Shown here one piece after another: positions 7,732 through 16,986 of a DNA stretch of 54,827 bases (position 1 is its first letter; each line of letters begins with the position of its first letter). The position numbers and the translations under genes are program-made. The stretch covers positions 40,428-95,254 of the forward strand of contig CACZXH010000017.1 in the NCBI GenBank assembly GCA_902785065.1. The letters are read 5' to 3'. This DNA comes from an uncultured Bacteroidia bacterium. GTDB taxonomy: Bacteria > Bacteroidota > Bacteroidia > Bacteroidales > UBA932. The notes under the pieces were generated by a model, which did not search any database, had not been told where the DNA came from, and saw only the letters and a list, made by a program, of their open reading frames with translations.

Positions 7732-8887
7732 ACAGCGCCGCGGCCTTGAGCATCATGCGGGGGATGTGGAAGGGGCCCTTGAACAGGTTGCCCTTCGCCG
7801 GTTGGGCGACGGTGCCATCCCGGTGGAGGTAGCCGTACCATTCGCCGTACTGCTCGTCCGGGAACACCTTGTAGGCATAGTCGAAGGCCTTCTGATGCAT
7901 CTCCAGATACTTCTCCTTCCCCGTCGCCTGATAAGCGTACAGGCCCGCGAGGATGGTCTCGCACTGCGGCCACCAGAACTTCATGTCCTGGGAATAGTCC
8001 TGCGGCGGGAAGTTCTTGCAGTCCCGGAAGTTGATCATGCCGCCGTACTCTTCGTCCCAGCCCCATTTCCAGGCCCAGTCGATGATCGTCGTGCCCATCT
8101 TCACGAGCGCCGGGTCCCAGCCGCGGCTCTTCGCGATGTCCAGGATGAACCAGCCCGTCTCCATGCAATGACCCGGGTTGATGACGCGGCCCGCAAGCGT
8201 GTCGATGAACTCGCCCTGCGGTCCCACCATCTCCAGGATAGTCTTGAACTCCGGCTTCATGAAGTACTTCCGGAGCTCTTCGATGCTCTTGTCGATTTGC
8301 GCGTCCAGGCAAGGGTCGTCGGAGACCTGCTTGAGGACGTTCGCCACATTGATGAGCATCATCGTGATGGAATGGCCCCGGGCCTCGAAGTCGAACTTGG
8401 GCGGCAGGAAGCCCGGTTCTGTGAGCATCCACTGGATCCGCTTGAACAACTGCACGGCTTTTTCCGCATACTCCGGATCATCGGCCGCGAGGCTGTACTC
8501 CGCCATCGCGATGGCCGCGAAACACTCGGAGAACACGTACCGGCGCTTCTGCACCGGCTTGCCATCGGCCGTGACCGAGAAGAACATGTGCCCGTCCCCG
8601 TCGAAGCAATGGGCCTCGATGAAGTCGATGGCCGAGGCCGCCGCATCCAGGCATTCCTCGCTCCCAAGCTGAATGGCCGCGAGGGAGGCGATATACCCCC
8701 ACCGCCCCTGGAACCAGACGGACTTGGTGGTGTCCATCAGGGTTCCGTCCCGGTCCAGGCAGGTGAAGATGCCGCCGTTCTCCCGGTCCAGGCCGTTTTC
8801 CAGCCAGAACGGGAGAATGTCGGCCACGATGTCCATGCCGACACGCTGTCGGCAGGAACGCAAATAGTCGATCTGCTCCGCTGTCAT
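7712..8887 (-). CDS. AGE-family epimerase (N-acylglucosamine 2-epimerase, NanE-like)
   Basis: A 391-residue (alpha/alpha)6-barrel protein of the N-acylglucosamine 2-epimerase (renin-binding protein) family. Two conserved histidine blocks of that family are visible: NPGHCMETGWF near residue 240 and GYLHRDGT near residue 365. In Bacteroidales nan loci this enzyme interconverts N-acetylmannosamine, the product of the lyase, and N-acetylglucosamine, linking sialic acid breakdown to amino sugar metabolism. No signal peptide is seen, so it acts in the cytoplasm. It lies 4 bp after the lyase gene. The name nanE is used for this enzyme in Bacteroides, but it is unrelated to the E. coli enzyme of that name. 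Confidence 0.88.
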   Translation of the reverse strand: MTAEQIDYLRSCRQRVGMDIVADILPFWLENGLDRENGGIFTCLDRDGTLMDTTKSVWFQGRWGYIASLAAIQLGSEECLDAAASAIDFIEAHCFDGDGHMFFSVTADGKPVQKRRYVFSECFAAIAMAEYSLAADDPEYAEKAVQLFKRIQWMLTEPGFLPPKFDFEARGHSITMMLINVANVLKQVSDDPCLDAQIDKSIEELRKYFMKPEFKTILEMVGPQGEFIDTLAGRVINPGHCMETGWFILDIAKSRGWDPALVKMGTTIIDWAWKWGWDEEYGGMINFRDCKNFPPQDYSQDMKFWWPQCETILAGLYAYQATGKEKYLEMHQKAFDYAYKVFPDEQYGEWYGYLHRDGTVAQPAKGNLFKGPFHIPRMMLKAAALYDEILD

Positions 8888-8891
8888 GATC

Positions 8892-9815
8892 CTAGAAGCG
8901 GTTGCAGCGTTCGAAGAAATGGATTTCCTCCAGTTCGCGCTTCATCGCCGCTTCTTCTTCGTCGGTCATGTTGCGCCAGGGAATGCGGTTCGGGCCCAGG
9001 TCCAAGCCGATGAGCTTCATGATCCGCTTGCCGCCCACGATGTTGCCGCGGAAGTGGCAGATCACGTTGATGACCTCCTGCGAGAAGTTCTGCAGCTCGC
9101 GGGCGCGCTCCAAGTCACCGGCTGCCCAGGCCTCGCCAATGGCGACCTGCTCGCGGCCGTTGTAGTTGGTCGTGCCGCAGATGCCCCCCTGGGCGCCGCC
9201 CTGCGCGAGGGACGGGAGATAGGTCTCGTCCTGGCCGTGGAGCATGTCGAACTTGCCGTCCTTGTACAGCCGGCACTGGTTGTACTCATACAGGCTCTCG
9301 AAGGTGTACTTGATGCCCGCGAAGTTCGGAATGCGCCCGTCGACGGCCTTCAGGAAGTCCAGCATGGGCAGGAAGCAGCCGTTGAAGGCGGGAATATGGT
9401 AGAAGTAGAACGGCAGTTCCGGCGCGGCGGCGGCGATGGTCTCGCAGTACTTGACGAGCTCCTCCACGCGGCCGATCTTCGGGAAGGGCGGCGCCATCGC
9501 GCCAATGCCCCAGGCCCCGATCGCCGCGGCGTGCTTCGCCAGTTCCACGGACTCCCGCAGGCAGCAGCTGCCCACATGGACGATGACCTTGAAGCCCGCC
9601 GGCACGGCGGCCATCCAGGCCTCCGCCAGCTGCTTCCGTTCGTCGGTGGTGAGCATATACCCCTCGCCGGAGGAGCCGTTGATGAAAACGCCCTTGAGGC
9701 CGTTCTTCGCCAACATCGCGGCATAGGCCGGAATGGGTTCCAGGTTGATGTCCCCATTGGGTTTCATCGGGGTGAACGGCGCATCGATAAGGCCGATGAT
9801 CTTTTCCATGGTCAT
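8892..9815 (-). CDS. nanA: N-acetylneuraminate lyase
   Basis: A 307-residue TIM-barrel aldolase of the DapA/NanA family that splits N-acetylneuraminate into pyruvate and N-acetylmannosamine. Seen in the sequence are the GSSGEG carboxylate-binding loop near residue 46, the catalytic Tyr in PFYFYHIPAFNG, and the Schiff-base Lys in FAGIKYT near residue 168. These match NanA rather than DapA. The frame is open upstream to 9866, but family proteins begin just before KIIGLIDAPFTP, so I use the ATG at 9815 (another lies at 9809). It is the first cytoplasmic enzyme of the operon, 72 bp after the SusD gene. Bacteroides literature also calls it nanL. Confidence 0.92.
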   Translation of the reverse strand: MTMEKIIGLIDAPFTPMKPNGDINLEPIPAYAAMLAKNGLKGVFINGSSGEGYMLTTDERKQLAEAWMAAVPAGFKVIVHVGSCCLRESVELAKHAAAIGAWGIGAMAPPFPKIGRVEELVKYCETIAAAAPELPFYFYHIPAFNGCFLPMLDFLKAVDGRIPNFAGIKYTFESLYEYNQCRLYKDGKFDMLHGQDETYLPSLAQGGAQGGICGTTNYNGREQVAIGEAWAAGDLERARELQNFSQEVINVICHFRGNIVGGKRIMKLIGLDLGPNRIPWRNMTDEEEAAMKRELEEIHFFERCNRF

Positions 9816-9887
9816 TAAGGTTTCAGTGTTATGAGAATATGGAGGTGCGGCCTTCAAAAACCGCACCTCCTATCACAGATTGAAGAA

Positions 9888-11510
9888 TCAATAGCCCGGA
9901 GTCTGCTTCAGCTCCTTGTCGCTGTTCATGACGTTCTTGTCGATGGGCCAGAGCAGCTTGTGGGACTGGGCTTCATCCAGGATCGGACGGCCGTTGTTCT
10001 TCGGGTTCGCCTCCGCGCAGAACACCAGGTGCTTGCCGTCCTTGGTGAGCGTCATGCGGCGAAGGTCGTGCCAACGCTGGCCTTCCTGCAGGAACTCCCG
10101 GTCTTTCTCGCCGAGGATGGCGAGCTCGTTGGCCGTGAAGCTACCGGCGGTGTATCCGTAGGTCGCTTCGTTCCAATTGCTTCCGTAGGCGCGTTTGCGG
10201 ACGAGGTTGATGTACTTGGCCACGTCGGCGCCGTTGCCTTCGTAGTTGGCGATCTCGGCCAGGCTCAGGTACACCAGCGGCAGACGGTAGTACATGAAGT
10301 CACCGATGAACTGGTGCACGCCGGCGTCGTTGGTGTAGCCGATGTTCTTGTGGACATGGGTTCCGACCATCTCGAGTTTCCCGGTCTGTTCAAAAACGGA
10401 CTTGCTGTAGGAAGCCTTGAACGTGGCGTCCCGGCGGGTGTCGTTGGGATCGAAGGAAAGGAAGATGTTGTCAAGATACTGATAGCGCTGGATGCCGGCG
10501 GCGTTCAGGCCGAACGGATCGCCGAAGCGGTGCCCGGTTGCGTCGAGCTGCTCCATCGTAATGCCGCGGCCATCGGACATGTAGGTGTAGTCCGCCAGGG
10601 CGTTGGTGGCTTCGCCCTCTCCATAATGGATGGCGAAGATCACCTCGCTGTTGAGCTTGTTCGTCACGGAGAACACATCGGCGAAATTGCCCTGCAGGCT
10701 CAAGCCGTAGTTGTTCATCACGTTCGTGAAATAGGTCTTGGCCTTGGCGATGTCCGCGGCGCCGCCGGCGCTCTGGTTTCCGGTCGCCACCTTGGCGCTC
10801 CACAGATACACCTCGCCGGCAAGGACCTCGGTCGCGGCCTTGGACCAGTACGACTTCCCGTAAGGAATCGTGTTGGCGCTGCCGAAATAGTCGAGGGACT
10901 TCTGGAGGTCTTCCTTGATCTGGGCCATCACGTCCGCAGCCTCGCTGCGGGCCATGTACAGCTTGAGCGGATCCAACTCACCTTCCACCACATCGGCGGT
11001 CAGGCGGAGCGGAACGGTGCCGTACAGACGGAACAGGTCGAAATAGTAGAAAGCGCGCAGGCCGTGGGCAATACCCAGATACGTGGCCTTTTTCGCTTCC
11101 GGAACGACGTCCGTCGCGTTGAGGCGGGCGATGAACAGGTTCACGTTGGTGATCGGGCCGTAGTAGCCGCCGAAATTGCTCAGGCCGGTATGGTCCTCGT
11201 CGAAGGTCTGCGTGATGATGTCCGCATAGGAGACGGAGGATCCGTCGGAGCTGGTTCCGTCGATATGGGTTCCGCCGCGGAGCTCGCCGGCCATGATGGT
11301 GTGCGTCCAGGCCTGGTCACGCATGTTCTTGTGCATGCCGTCGATATAGGAGTCGAAGTTGGCCTCCGTCTTCCAGTACGACTCGCTGCCGTAGTAGTCG
11401 ATCGGGCCGAGGGTCAGCCAGTCGTTGCAGGAGACCAGCGCCATGGCGGAAAGAAGGGCCGCCAGAATATACTTCATTGTTTTCATACGATTGTCCATCT
11501 TTAAGTTCAT
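9888..11510 (-). CDS. SusD/RagB family surface glycan-binding lipoprotein (NanU-like)
   Basis: A 540-residue SusD-like lipoprotein with signal ILAALLSAMALVSC and lipidated Cys at about 28. SusD proteins cap the SusC channel at the cell surface and bind the substrate. Typical features are helical TPR-like segments (ATYLGIAHGLRAFYYFDLFR) and the C-terminal EFLQEGQRWHDLRR block shared by nutrient-binding SusD proteins. Its start codon overlaps the SusC stop codon (TGATG at 11510), so the pair is translationally coupled. Placement between a SusC gene and the lyase gene makes it the probable equivalent of NanU, the sialic acid binding protein of Tannerella and Bacteroides. Confidence 0.9.
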   Translation of the reverse strand: MNLKMDNRMKTMKYILAALLSAMALVSCNDWLTLGPIDYYGSESYWKTEANFDSYIDGMHKNMRDQAWTHTIMAGELRGGTHIDGTSSDGSSVSYADIITQTFDEDHTGLSNFGGYYGPITNVNLFIARLNATDVVPEAKKATYLGIAHGLRAFYYFDLFRLYGTVPLRLTADVVEGELDPLKLYMARSEAADVMAQIKEDLQKSLDYFGSANTIPYGKSYWSKAATEVLAGEVYLWSAKVATGNQSAGGAADIAKAKTYFTNVMNNYGLSLQGNFADVFSVTNKLNSEVIFAIHYGEGEATNALADYTYMSDGRGITMEQLDATGHRFGDPFGLNAAGIQRYQYLDNIFLSFDPNDTRRDATFKASYSKSVFEQTGKLEMVGTHVHKNIGYTNDAGVHQFIGDFMYYRLPLVYLSLAEIANYEGNGADVAKYINLVRKRAYGSNWNEATYGYTAGSFTANELAILGEKDREFLQEGQRWHDLRRMTLTKDGKHLVFCAEANPKNNGRPILDEAQSHKLLWPIDKNVMNSDKELKQTPGY

Positions 11511-14500
11511 CAGAAGGTTACGTCGACACCAAACAGGATCGTACGGGGAAGACCGTAGCCGACACCGCGGGTACCACCCGTTTCAGGGCTGGCCACCCAT
11601 TTCGCAGCGGTGATGTAACCGAGGTTCTGGCCGGTGACGGAGAGAGTCAGGCCCTTGCAGCGGATCTTGTCCATAAGCGCCTTCGGGAAAGCATAGGAGA
11701 GGGAGATCTCGCGGATGGCCAGATAATCGGCCCGGTGCGTCCAGAAGCTGTTCAGCTTATAGTAGTTGCCGGGTCCCAGCTGGTCAGCGAAGACATAGCG
11801 CGGGAAGGTCGCATTCGGGTTCTCGGGCGTCCAGGTATCCTTCACGAGGGTAGGCATGTTGTAGGTACCCTGCATACAGCCGAGCATCCACACCATACCG
11901 TTGGAGTTATACCAGTCCTGGAGGTAGAAGCCGAGCGCATAGTCGAAGCGGGCGTACAGGGAGAGACCCTTCCAGGAGAGCGTGGTGTTGAAACCGCCGG
12001 TCCAGTGCGGGATCGTATTGCCCAGCACCGCCTGGTCGTGGACGTCGATGTGACCGTCCCCGTTGATGTCCTTGTAGATGAAGTCACCACCCTGGAGCCG
12101 GACCGCATTGCTCTTGTTCGCCAGTTTGTCATAATCTGCGGGAGCATACTGCCAGAAACCGTTCCAGTGGCCGCTGGTCACATAGTAACCGGCCGGGAAG
12201 TCGCTCTCGGAGCGGGCCATCTTCTCGACGATATAGCCATAGACCATGCCGGGCTCCTGGCCTTCCTGATAGCCGCCGTACCATTCGGTCTCGTTGCCGT
12301 TGCCCGTGTACAGCTCTACGCCGTCCTGACGGTTTCTCGGAAGACCGTTGTCAGGAAGCTTCACAATGGTGTTCTTGTTGTAGGAGATGTTGGCGCTCGC
12401 CACCCACCGCCAGTCGCGGTTCTGGATGATCTTGCCGGAAAGTTCCAGTTCGATACCCCGGTTGCGGAACTGACCGTTGTTGTTCGTCACGGAAGAGAAA
12501 CCGGTCGTCTGCGGGAGCTTGAGGGCGGCGTACTTGTCGTCTGTGAGACGGTTATAGAAGGTGAAGTTCGCATTCAGGCGGTTCTGCCAGAAGCTCAGGT
12601 CGGCGCCCACCTCGAAGGTGGTGGTCTTCTCCCAGCGGAGGGAAGGATTCGGAAGGGTTCCGATCAGGAAGCCGACGCTGCCGTCATAGGCGGTCTGGGC
12701 GGAGTAGGCGCCCTGGAGTTCGTACGCGCCGATGCCGGAAGCATTACCGTTCACACCATAGGAAGCACGGAGCTTGCCGAAGGAGAGGACGGGCATGGTG
12801 TTCTTGATGAAATCCTCCTGTCCGAAGATCCAACCCAGGGAGACGCCCGGGAAGAAGCCCCAGCGGTTATCCAGAAGGGCGGAATAGCCATCCTCGCGGA
12901 AGGTGAAGGAAGCGAGGTACTTCCCGGCCAGATCATAGTTCAGGCGGCCGAAGAAGGAGCTGATGCGGTACTGGGAATGCGACGAGTCGATGTTCCGCTT
13001 GTTCTCCTCCTTGGAGGTAAGGGCGAGATCCTGGAAATCGTCCGTGGCGGCCTCCTGGCCCTGGGCGGAGAAAGCCTTGTAAATCCGGTCGTAAGCCTCG
13101 GCGCCCACCATCACATCCACATTGTGGATATCCGCGAAGGTGTTCTTGTACTGAAGGGTGGCGTTGTACGTCTGGTTGAAATAACGGGAGTACGACGCGG
13201 AGGAAGAACGGGTGCGGACCCATGCGGTCCCGGCCTGGTTGTTCTGGAGGTCCTTGTTGAAGGCCTCGTTGACATACTGGTCATAGTACCAGGTGGCGTT
13301 CACGTTGAAAGTGAGCGTACGGGAGAGCTTGGCGCTGAAGCCCTGGCTCAGGGTGAGCTTGTTGTTCTCGTTGTCGCGGATATACTTCTCGGGCTGGTAG
13401 TTCTGGTTACCGTCGGAGCGGGAGTTACCGAAGAGCGGGTTGCCGTCCTCGTCCTCGAAACGCACCGTAGGCGGCGTACCCATGATACGGCCGAAGTAGT
13501 AACCGTCGTAACCGGTTCCGGCTCCGGAGAAGGAGCCCGGCATGTCGCGGTACAGGGCGCGCACGAAGTTGACAGAGGAGTTGGAGGTGAGCCAGCGGTT
13601 CAAGTTGTAGCTGCCGTTGAACAGGAAGGACAACCGCTTGTAGAACGTGCTGACAGGCAGACCCTTGGCATCATTGTAGCCGATGGAGGCATAGTAACGG
13701 CCCTTGTCATTGCCGCCCGACATGGACACCGTATAATCCTGGGTCAGTGTGGGATTGTTGATGTTGTAGTCAGCCGGGTTGGTGCTCTTGTACAGGATCT
13801 TGGTCGCCCCGTCCACCGGGTCGGTCATTTCCGACCAGCCCTTCTGCAGGAGGTAAGAATTCGCGTCCGTCTTCCGGAGGATGTTCCAGACGGTGGAATT
13901 GGTGACCTCCGTCTGGCCGAGACCGTACGGATAGACGGCGGAGAGGGTGGCTTTGTTGGCCCAATGGGAATTGTTGTAGGCCGAACGCATCCAGTAGATG
14001 TAGTCTCCGGCGTCGCAGTACTCGAAAGGCTGGTTCATGAAATTGAAGGCAGCCTTGGCCTTGAAGCGGATCTCGGACGTGCCCACCTTGCCCCGCTTGG
14101 TCGTGATCAGGATAACGCCGTTGGAGGCGCGGGCGCCGTAGAGGGCCGTCGCGCCGGCATCCTTCAGGACGTCGATGGACTCGATGTCATCGTTGTTGAT
14201 CTCGCCCATGTCATCCCGGAGCTGGCCGTCTACGACCACCAGCGGAGAGCCGCTGCCGTCGAGGTTGGTACCGCCGCGGAGGACGATGGAAGGCGCTGCA
14301 GAAGGGTTACCGGAAGTCTGGATGACCCGGAGACCGGAAACTGCACCGGCCAGCGAAGATGCCGCATTGGTGAAGGTACCGACCGTGAGGGCCTTCTCGT
14401 CCACCTTGGCGATGGAGTTGGTCAGCTTGGAACGGAGCTGGGTGCCGCCGTAACCGGTGACGACCACCTCGTCCAGGACATTGTAGTCATCGCGGAGAAC

Positions 14501-14797
14501 GACCGTCAGGGGGGAGCCGTTCCAGGTCACCTCGACGGTCTCGTAACCGATGGAGGAAACCACGAGGACGTCACCGACCTTGGCGTTGGGCTGGACGAAG
14601 TTACCGTCCATGTCGGTCACCGTACCCGTCGAAACGGGCGCATCCTTGATCAGGACGGAGGCCGAAATGACGGGCTCGCCCTGTGCGTCTTTCACCGTAC
14701 CCTGGCAGGAACGGTTCTGGGCAAAGAGGGAACCTCCGCCCAGCAGCAGGATGCCGAGCAGCGAGAACGCTGCGAGCAGTTTCTGTGATTTACGCAT
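11510..14797 (-). CDS. SusC/RagA TonB-dependent outer membrane transporter (NanO-like)
   Basis: A 1095-residue SusC-family receptor. After the signal peptide comes a carboxypeptidase-D-like N-terminal domain (SCQGTVKDAQGEPVISASV), then the plug with the TonB-box-proximal NVLDEVVVTGYG, and a long beta-barrel ending in the aromatic VDVTF. It should import sialic acid together with the SusD partner encoded next. It is the first gene of the operon, 32 bp downstream of the expected transcription start of the promoter at 14835-14866. A divergent ROK repressor gene shares the intergenic region. A long open frame on the opposite strand is only a codon-bias shadow. Confidence 0.92.
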   Translation of the reverse strand: MRKSQKLLAAFSLLGILLLGGGSLFAQNRSCQGTVKDAQGEPVISASVLIKDAPVSTGTVTDMDGNFVQPNAKVGDVLVVSSIGYETVEVTWNGSPLTVVLRDDYNVLDEVVVTGYGGTQLRSKLTNSIAKVDEKALTVGTFTNAASSLAGAVSGLRVIQTSGNPSAAPSIVLRGGTNLDGSGSPLVVVDGQLRDDMGEINNDDIESIDVLKDAGATALYGARASNGVILITTKRGKVGTSEIRFKAKAAFNFMNQPFEYCDAGDYIYWMRSAYNNSHWANKATLSAVYPYGLGQTEVTNSTVWNILRKTDANSYLLQKGWSEMTDPVDGATKILYKSTNPADYNINNPTLTQDYTVSMSGGNDKGRYYASIGYNDAKGLPVSTFYKRLSFLFNGSYNLNRWLTSNSSVNFVRALYRDMPGSFSGAGTGYDGYYFGRIMGTPPTVRFEDEDGNPLFGNSRSDGNQNYQPEKYIRDNENNKLTLSQGFSAKLSRTLTFNVNATWYYDQYVNEAFNKDLQNNQAGTAWVRTRSSSASYSRYFNQTYNATLQYKNTFADIHNVDVMVGAEAYDRIYKAFSAQGQEAATDDFQDLALTSKEENKRNIDSSHSQYRISSFFGRLNYDLAGKYLASFTFREDGYSALLDNRWGFFPGVSLGWIFGQEDFIKNTMPVLSFGKLRASYGVNGNASGIGAYELQGAYSAQTAYDGSVGFLIGTLPNPSLRWEKTTTFEVGADLSFWQNRLNANFTFYNRLTDDKYAALKLPQTTGFSSVTNNNGQFRNRGIELELSGKIIQNRDWRWVASANISYNKNTIVKLPDNGLPRNRQDGVELYTGNGNETEWYGGYQEGQEPGMVYGYIVEKMARSESDFPAGYYVTSGHWNGFWQYAPADYDKLANKSNAVRLQGGDFIYKDINGDGHIDVHDQAVLGNTIPHWTGGFNTTLSWKGLSLYARFDYALGFYLQDWYNSNGMVWMLGCMQGTYNMPTLVKDTWTPENPNATFPRYVFADQLGPGNYYKLNSFWTHRADYLAIREISLSYAFPKALMDKIRCKGLTLSVTGQNLGYITAAKWVASPETGGTRGVGYGLPRTILFGVDVTF

Positions 14798-14834
14798 AAA
14801 GAAGAGTAGTTAAGTTGAGTTGGTTGCTTTGGGA

Positions 14835-14866
14835 CAAAGGTATGGATAATAAAACCTTGTTACAAA
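14835..14866 (-). promoter_or_regulatory. nan operon promoter
   Basis: On the minus strand TTTG (14863-14866), a 20-bp spacer and TACCTTTG (14835-14842) give a perfect Bacteroidetes promoter. Transcription should start near 14830, about 32 nt before the SusC start codon. Confidence 0.75.
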
Positions 14867-14904
14867 GCCATTTTGTTGATTTTTCAATAAATTTTCGGGG
14901 TAAT

Positions 14905-14951
14905 TAATTCATTTTTGAATTATATTCTTCCTATTTAGTAGGAATATAATT
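14905..14951. promoter_or_regulatory. Tandem AT-rich dyads, candidate ROK operator
   Basis: Two inverted repeats lie between the divergent promoters: TAATTC/GAATTA (14905-14910 and 14917-14922), and AATTATATTC...CCTA pairing with TAGGAATATAATT (14918-14933 and 14939-14951, one 2-nt bulge). AT-rich dyads are typical operators of ROK (NagC/Mlc) repressors, and this one sits upstream of both promoters. Confidence 0.5.
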
Positions 14952-14965
14952 TATTTTTGGCGTAA

Positions 14966-14973
14966 TATATTTG
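14966..14973 (+). promoter_or_regulatory. -7 promoter box of the ROK regulator gene
   Basis: TATATTTG matches TAnnTTTG. No good -33 TTTG is seen at the expected distance; that region instead holds the right arm of the dyad. Transcription would start near 14977. Confidence 0.5.
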
Positions 14974-14987
14974 ATAATTTGCTGAAT

Positions 14988-16202
14988 ATGGCTATTTTCG
15001 CACCGAAAACCACGAAGATGATGCCTGTGCCTGCCCCCCACAATCAAATCCTGTCCCTGTGCACCCGGAACGACGGTTGCACGGTTCCCCAAGTCGCTGA
15101 AGCCCTGGACATCAGCGTTGGGACCGCTATCAAATACATCACAACCCTGGTCCAGGAGGGGTACTTGGAAAACTGCGGGAAAACGGATTCCGCCAGCGGC
15201 CGCCGGCCGCAGCTGTACCGGCTCCGCGGGGATGCCGGCTGTTTCCTGGGCCTGGACCTGAACGACCGGTACATCCGGGCCGGACTCATGGATTTCCGGG
15301 GCAGCATGCTCCATACTTTCCGGGATGATGAGTTCACGATGGAAGCGTACGGGTCTTTCGACCGGATGTGCGACCTGCTGCGGAAAGCGATTGCGGAAAC
15401 GACCGAGGCCGGACGCCTCTTGAAAGGCGTCTGCATCGCCCTGCCCGGACGCATCGACAGCGTCACCGGCGACAGCTACACCTGGTTCCATACGCCGGGG
15501 CAGTCGCTGGTCAACCGCCTGCACGAGATCGCCGGCGTCCCCCTGTCCCTGTACAACGACTCCCGGGCGATGACCTGGGGGGAATTCCTGCTGGGGGCCG
15601 GGGCCGGCTGCCGGAGCATGCTGATGATCAATGTCAACTGGGGCCTCGGGATGGGCATTGTCATCGACTCGCTCGTCTATGGCGGGAAATCCGGCTTTGC
15701 CGGGGAATTCGGGCATGTGTATGGCTTCGACAACCAGGTCATCTGCCGATGCGGCAAACGGGGATGCAACGAAACGGAGATCTCCGGCCAGGCGCTCCAG
15801 CGCATCCTCCTCGCGCGCATCCGCGCCGGCGAATCCTCTATCCTCTCCCCGCGCGTACTATCCTCGGAAAAGCCCCTGACGCTGGAGGAGATCATGGACG
15901 CCATCCGGCGCGAGGACGTCCTGTGCATCGAGGCCGTGGAGCAGATCGGCCTGCACCTGGGCGAGAAGACGGCCGGTCTGATCAACCTGTTCAATCCGGA
16001 ACTCGTCGTGGTGGGCGGGGAACTCGCGATGACCGGCGACTACCTCCTCGGGCCCATGCGGATGGCCGTGAACCGGCATGCGATCCACCTCGTGTCCCAG
16101 GACACCCGCATCGTCCGGTCCGCGCTCGGCATGGACGCCGGCATGACCGGCGCCTGCCTGATCGCCCGCAGCCGGTACATCGGCGAGCGGTTCGAATGCT
16201 GA
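14988..16202 (+). CDS. ROK-family transcriptional repressor, probable nan regulator
   Basis: A 404-residue NagC/Mlc/XylR-type protein: an N-terminal winged helix (about residues 20-65, with TVPQVAEALDISVGTAIKYI) followed by a ROK sugar-sensing domain. The zinc-binding motif CRCGKRGCNE is near residue 253, and the kinase-type NDSRAMTWGE segment is also kept. ROK repressors usually leave DNA when an amino sugar, for example ManNAc-6-P or GlcNAc-6-P, binds. The gene is divergent from the nan operon and next to two AT-rich dyads, so it probably controls that operon and itself. The start is uncertain: the open frame begins with TTG at 14979, an ATG is at 14988 and two more are at 15018 and 15021. 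The promoter box at 14966-14973 allows any of the ATGs. Confidence 0.87.
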   Translation: MAIFAPKTTKMMPVPAPHNQILSLCTRNDGCTVPQVAEALDISVGTAIKYITTLVQEGYLENCGKTDSASGRRPQLYRLRGDAGCFLGLDLNDRYIRAGLMDFRGSMLHTFRDDEFTMEAYGSFDRMCDLLRKAIAETTEAGRLLKGVCIALPGRIDSVTGDSYTWFHTPGQSLVNRLHEIAGVPLSLYNDSRAMTWGEFLLGAGAGCRSMLMINVNWGLGMGIVIDSLVYGGKSGFAGEFGHVYGFDNQVICRCGKRGCNETEISGQALQRILLARIRAGESSILSPRVLSSEKPLTLEEIMDAIRREDVLCIEAVEQIGLHLGEKTAGLINLFNPELVVVGGELAMTGDYLLGPMRMAVNRHAIHLVSQDTRIVRSALGMDAGMTGACLIARSRYIGERFEC

Positions 16203-16205
16203 ACA

Positions 16206-16241
16206 CAAAAAAAGTCCGGGTTTTTCGCCCGGACTATTTCA
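16206..16241. terminator. Bidirectional terminator between ROK and OmpA genes
   Basis: AGTCCGGG (16213-16220) pairs perfectly with CCCGGACT (16228-16235) around a 7-nt loop. On the minus strand the stem is followed by seven T residues, a strong terminator for the OmpA-like gene. On the plus strand the tail is weaker (ATTTC) but it still follows the ROK stop codon. Confidence 0.85.
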
Positions 16242-16257
16242 TTCCCGATAGGGTGGA

Positions 16258-16941
16258 CTACTGCAGCGTGCCGTTCTCGGCGGCCTTGATCATGTTCTCG
16301 TTGGCGGAGATGTAGATCTCGACGCGGCGGTTCTGGGCGCGGCCTTCGGCGGTGCTGTTGTCAGCGACCGGGTCGTTGTAGGAGTGGCCCTCGGCGACGA
16401 TGCGGCTCTTCGCGATGCCCTTGTTCTGGAGGTAAGAGGACACGGCGTTGGCGCGGTTGTCGGACACCTTCTGGTTCGCCTCGGCGGAACCGACGTTGTC
16501 GGTGTGGCCCAGGACGGTGATGTCGGTGTCGGGCAGGTCGGCCATTTCGGCCGCGAACTTGTCAAGGTTCCGCTTGGCATCAGCCTTCAGGGTGGCCTTG
16601 TTGAAGTCGAAGAGGATACCGCTGTCGAAGGTGACCTTGATGGCCTTGAGGCCGTTCACATCCTCGACGGTCTCGACCTGGGCGTTCTCAAGCGCTGCCA
16701 GTTCTTCGGCCTTCTGGTCCATCTTCTTGCCGATGATGGCGCCGGTGCCACCGCCCACGGCAGTACCGATGGCCGCACCGATGGCGGCGCCCTTGCCGTC
16801 CTTGCCGATCAGATAGCCGAGGCCCGCGCCGATAGCGGCGCCGGCGCCCGAGCCGATGAGAGAGCCCTTACCGGTGTTGGTCATGCCGCAGCCGGACAGA
16901 ATCATGGTTCCGCAGAGGAACATCAGAACGAATTTCTTCAT
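16258..16941 (-). CDS. OmpA-family lipoprotein with glycine-zipper domain
   Basis: A 227-residue envelope protein. The signal peptide ends in a lipobox (MILSGC, Cys 18), followed by a glycine zipper (about residues 28-72, with SGAGAAIGAGLGYLIG and GAAIGAAIGTAVGGG) and a C-terminal OmpA-like peptidoglycan-binding domain (about 105-215). The latter contains FDFNKATL and GHTDNVGSAEANQKVSDNRA, including the Asp and Arg that contact diaminopimelate in this family. It probably tethers the outer membrane to the peptidoglycan. It is monocistronic, with its own promoter (16987-17018) and terminator. Confidence 0.92.
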   Translation of the reverse strand: MKKFVLMFLCGTMILSGCGMTNTGKGSLIGSGAGAAIGAGLGYLIGKDGKGAAIGAAIGTAVGGGTGAIIGKKMDQKAEELAALENAQVETVEDVNGLKAIKVTFDSGILFDFNKATLKADAKRNLDKFAAEMADLPDTDITVLGHTDNVGSAEANQKVSDNRANAVSSYLQNKGIAKSRIVAEGHSYNDPVADNSTAEGRAQNRRVEIYISANENMIKAAENGTLQ

Positions 16942-16986
16942 ATCAGAAAATGGTTTAAATGGTTATTGCCGTTTAGTTTAATCGTT

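Noticed and set aside
11477-14788. A 1103-codon open frame on the plus strand opposite the nan SusC gene
   Set aside because: It is exactly complementary to a well-supported SusC gene; high GC and codon bias keep the opposite strand open. Its protein has no domain and an odd composition.
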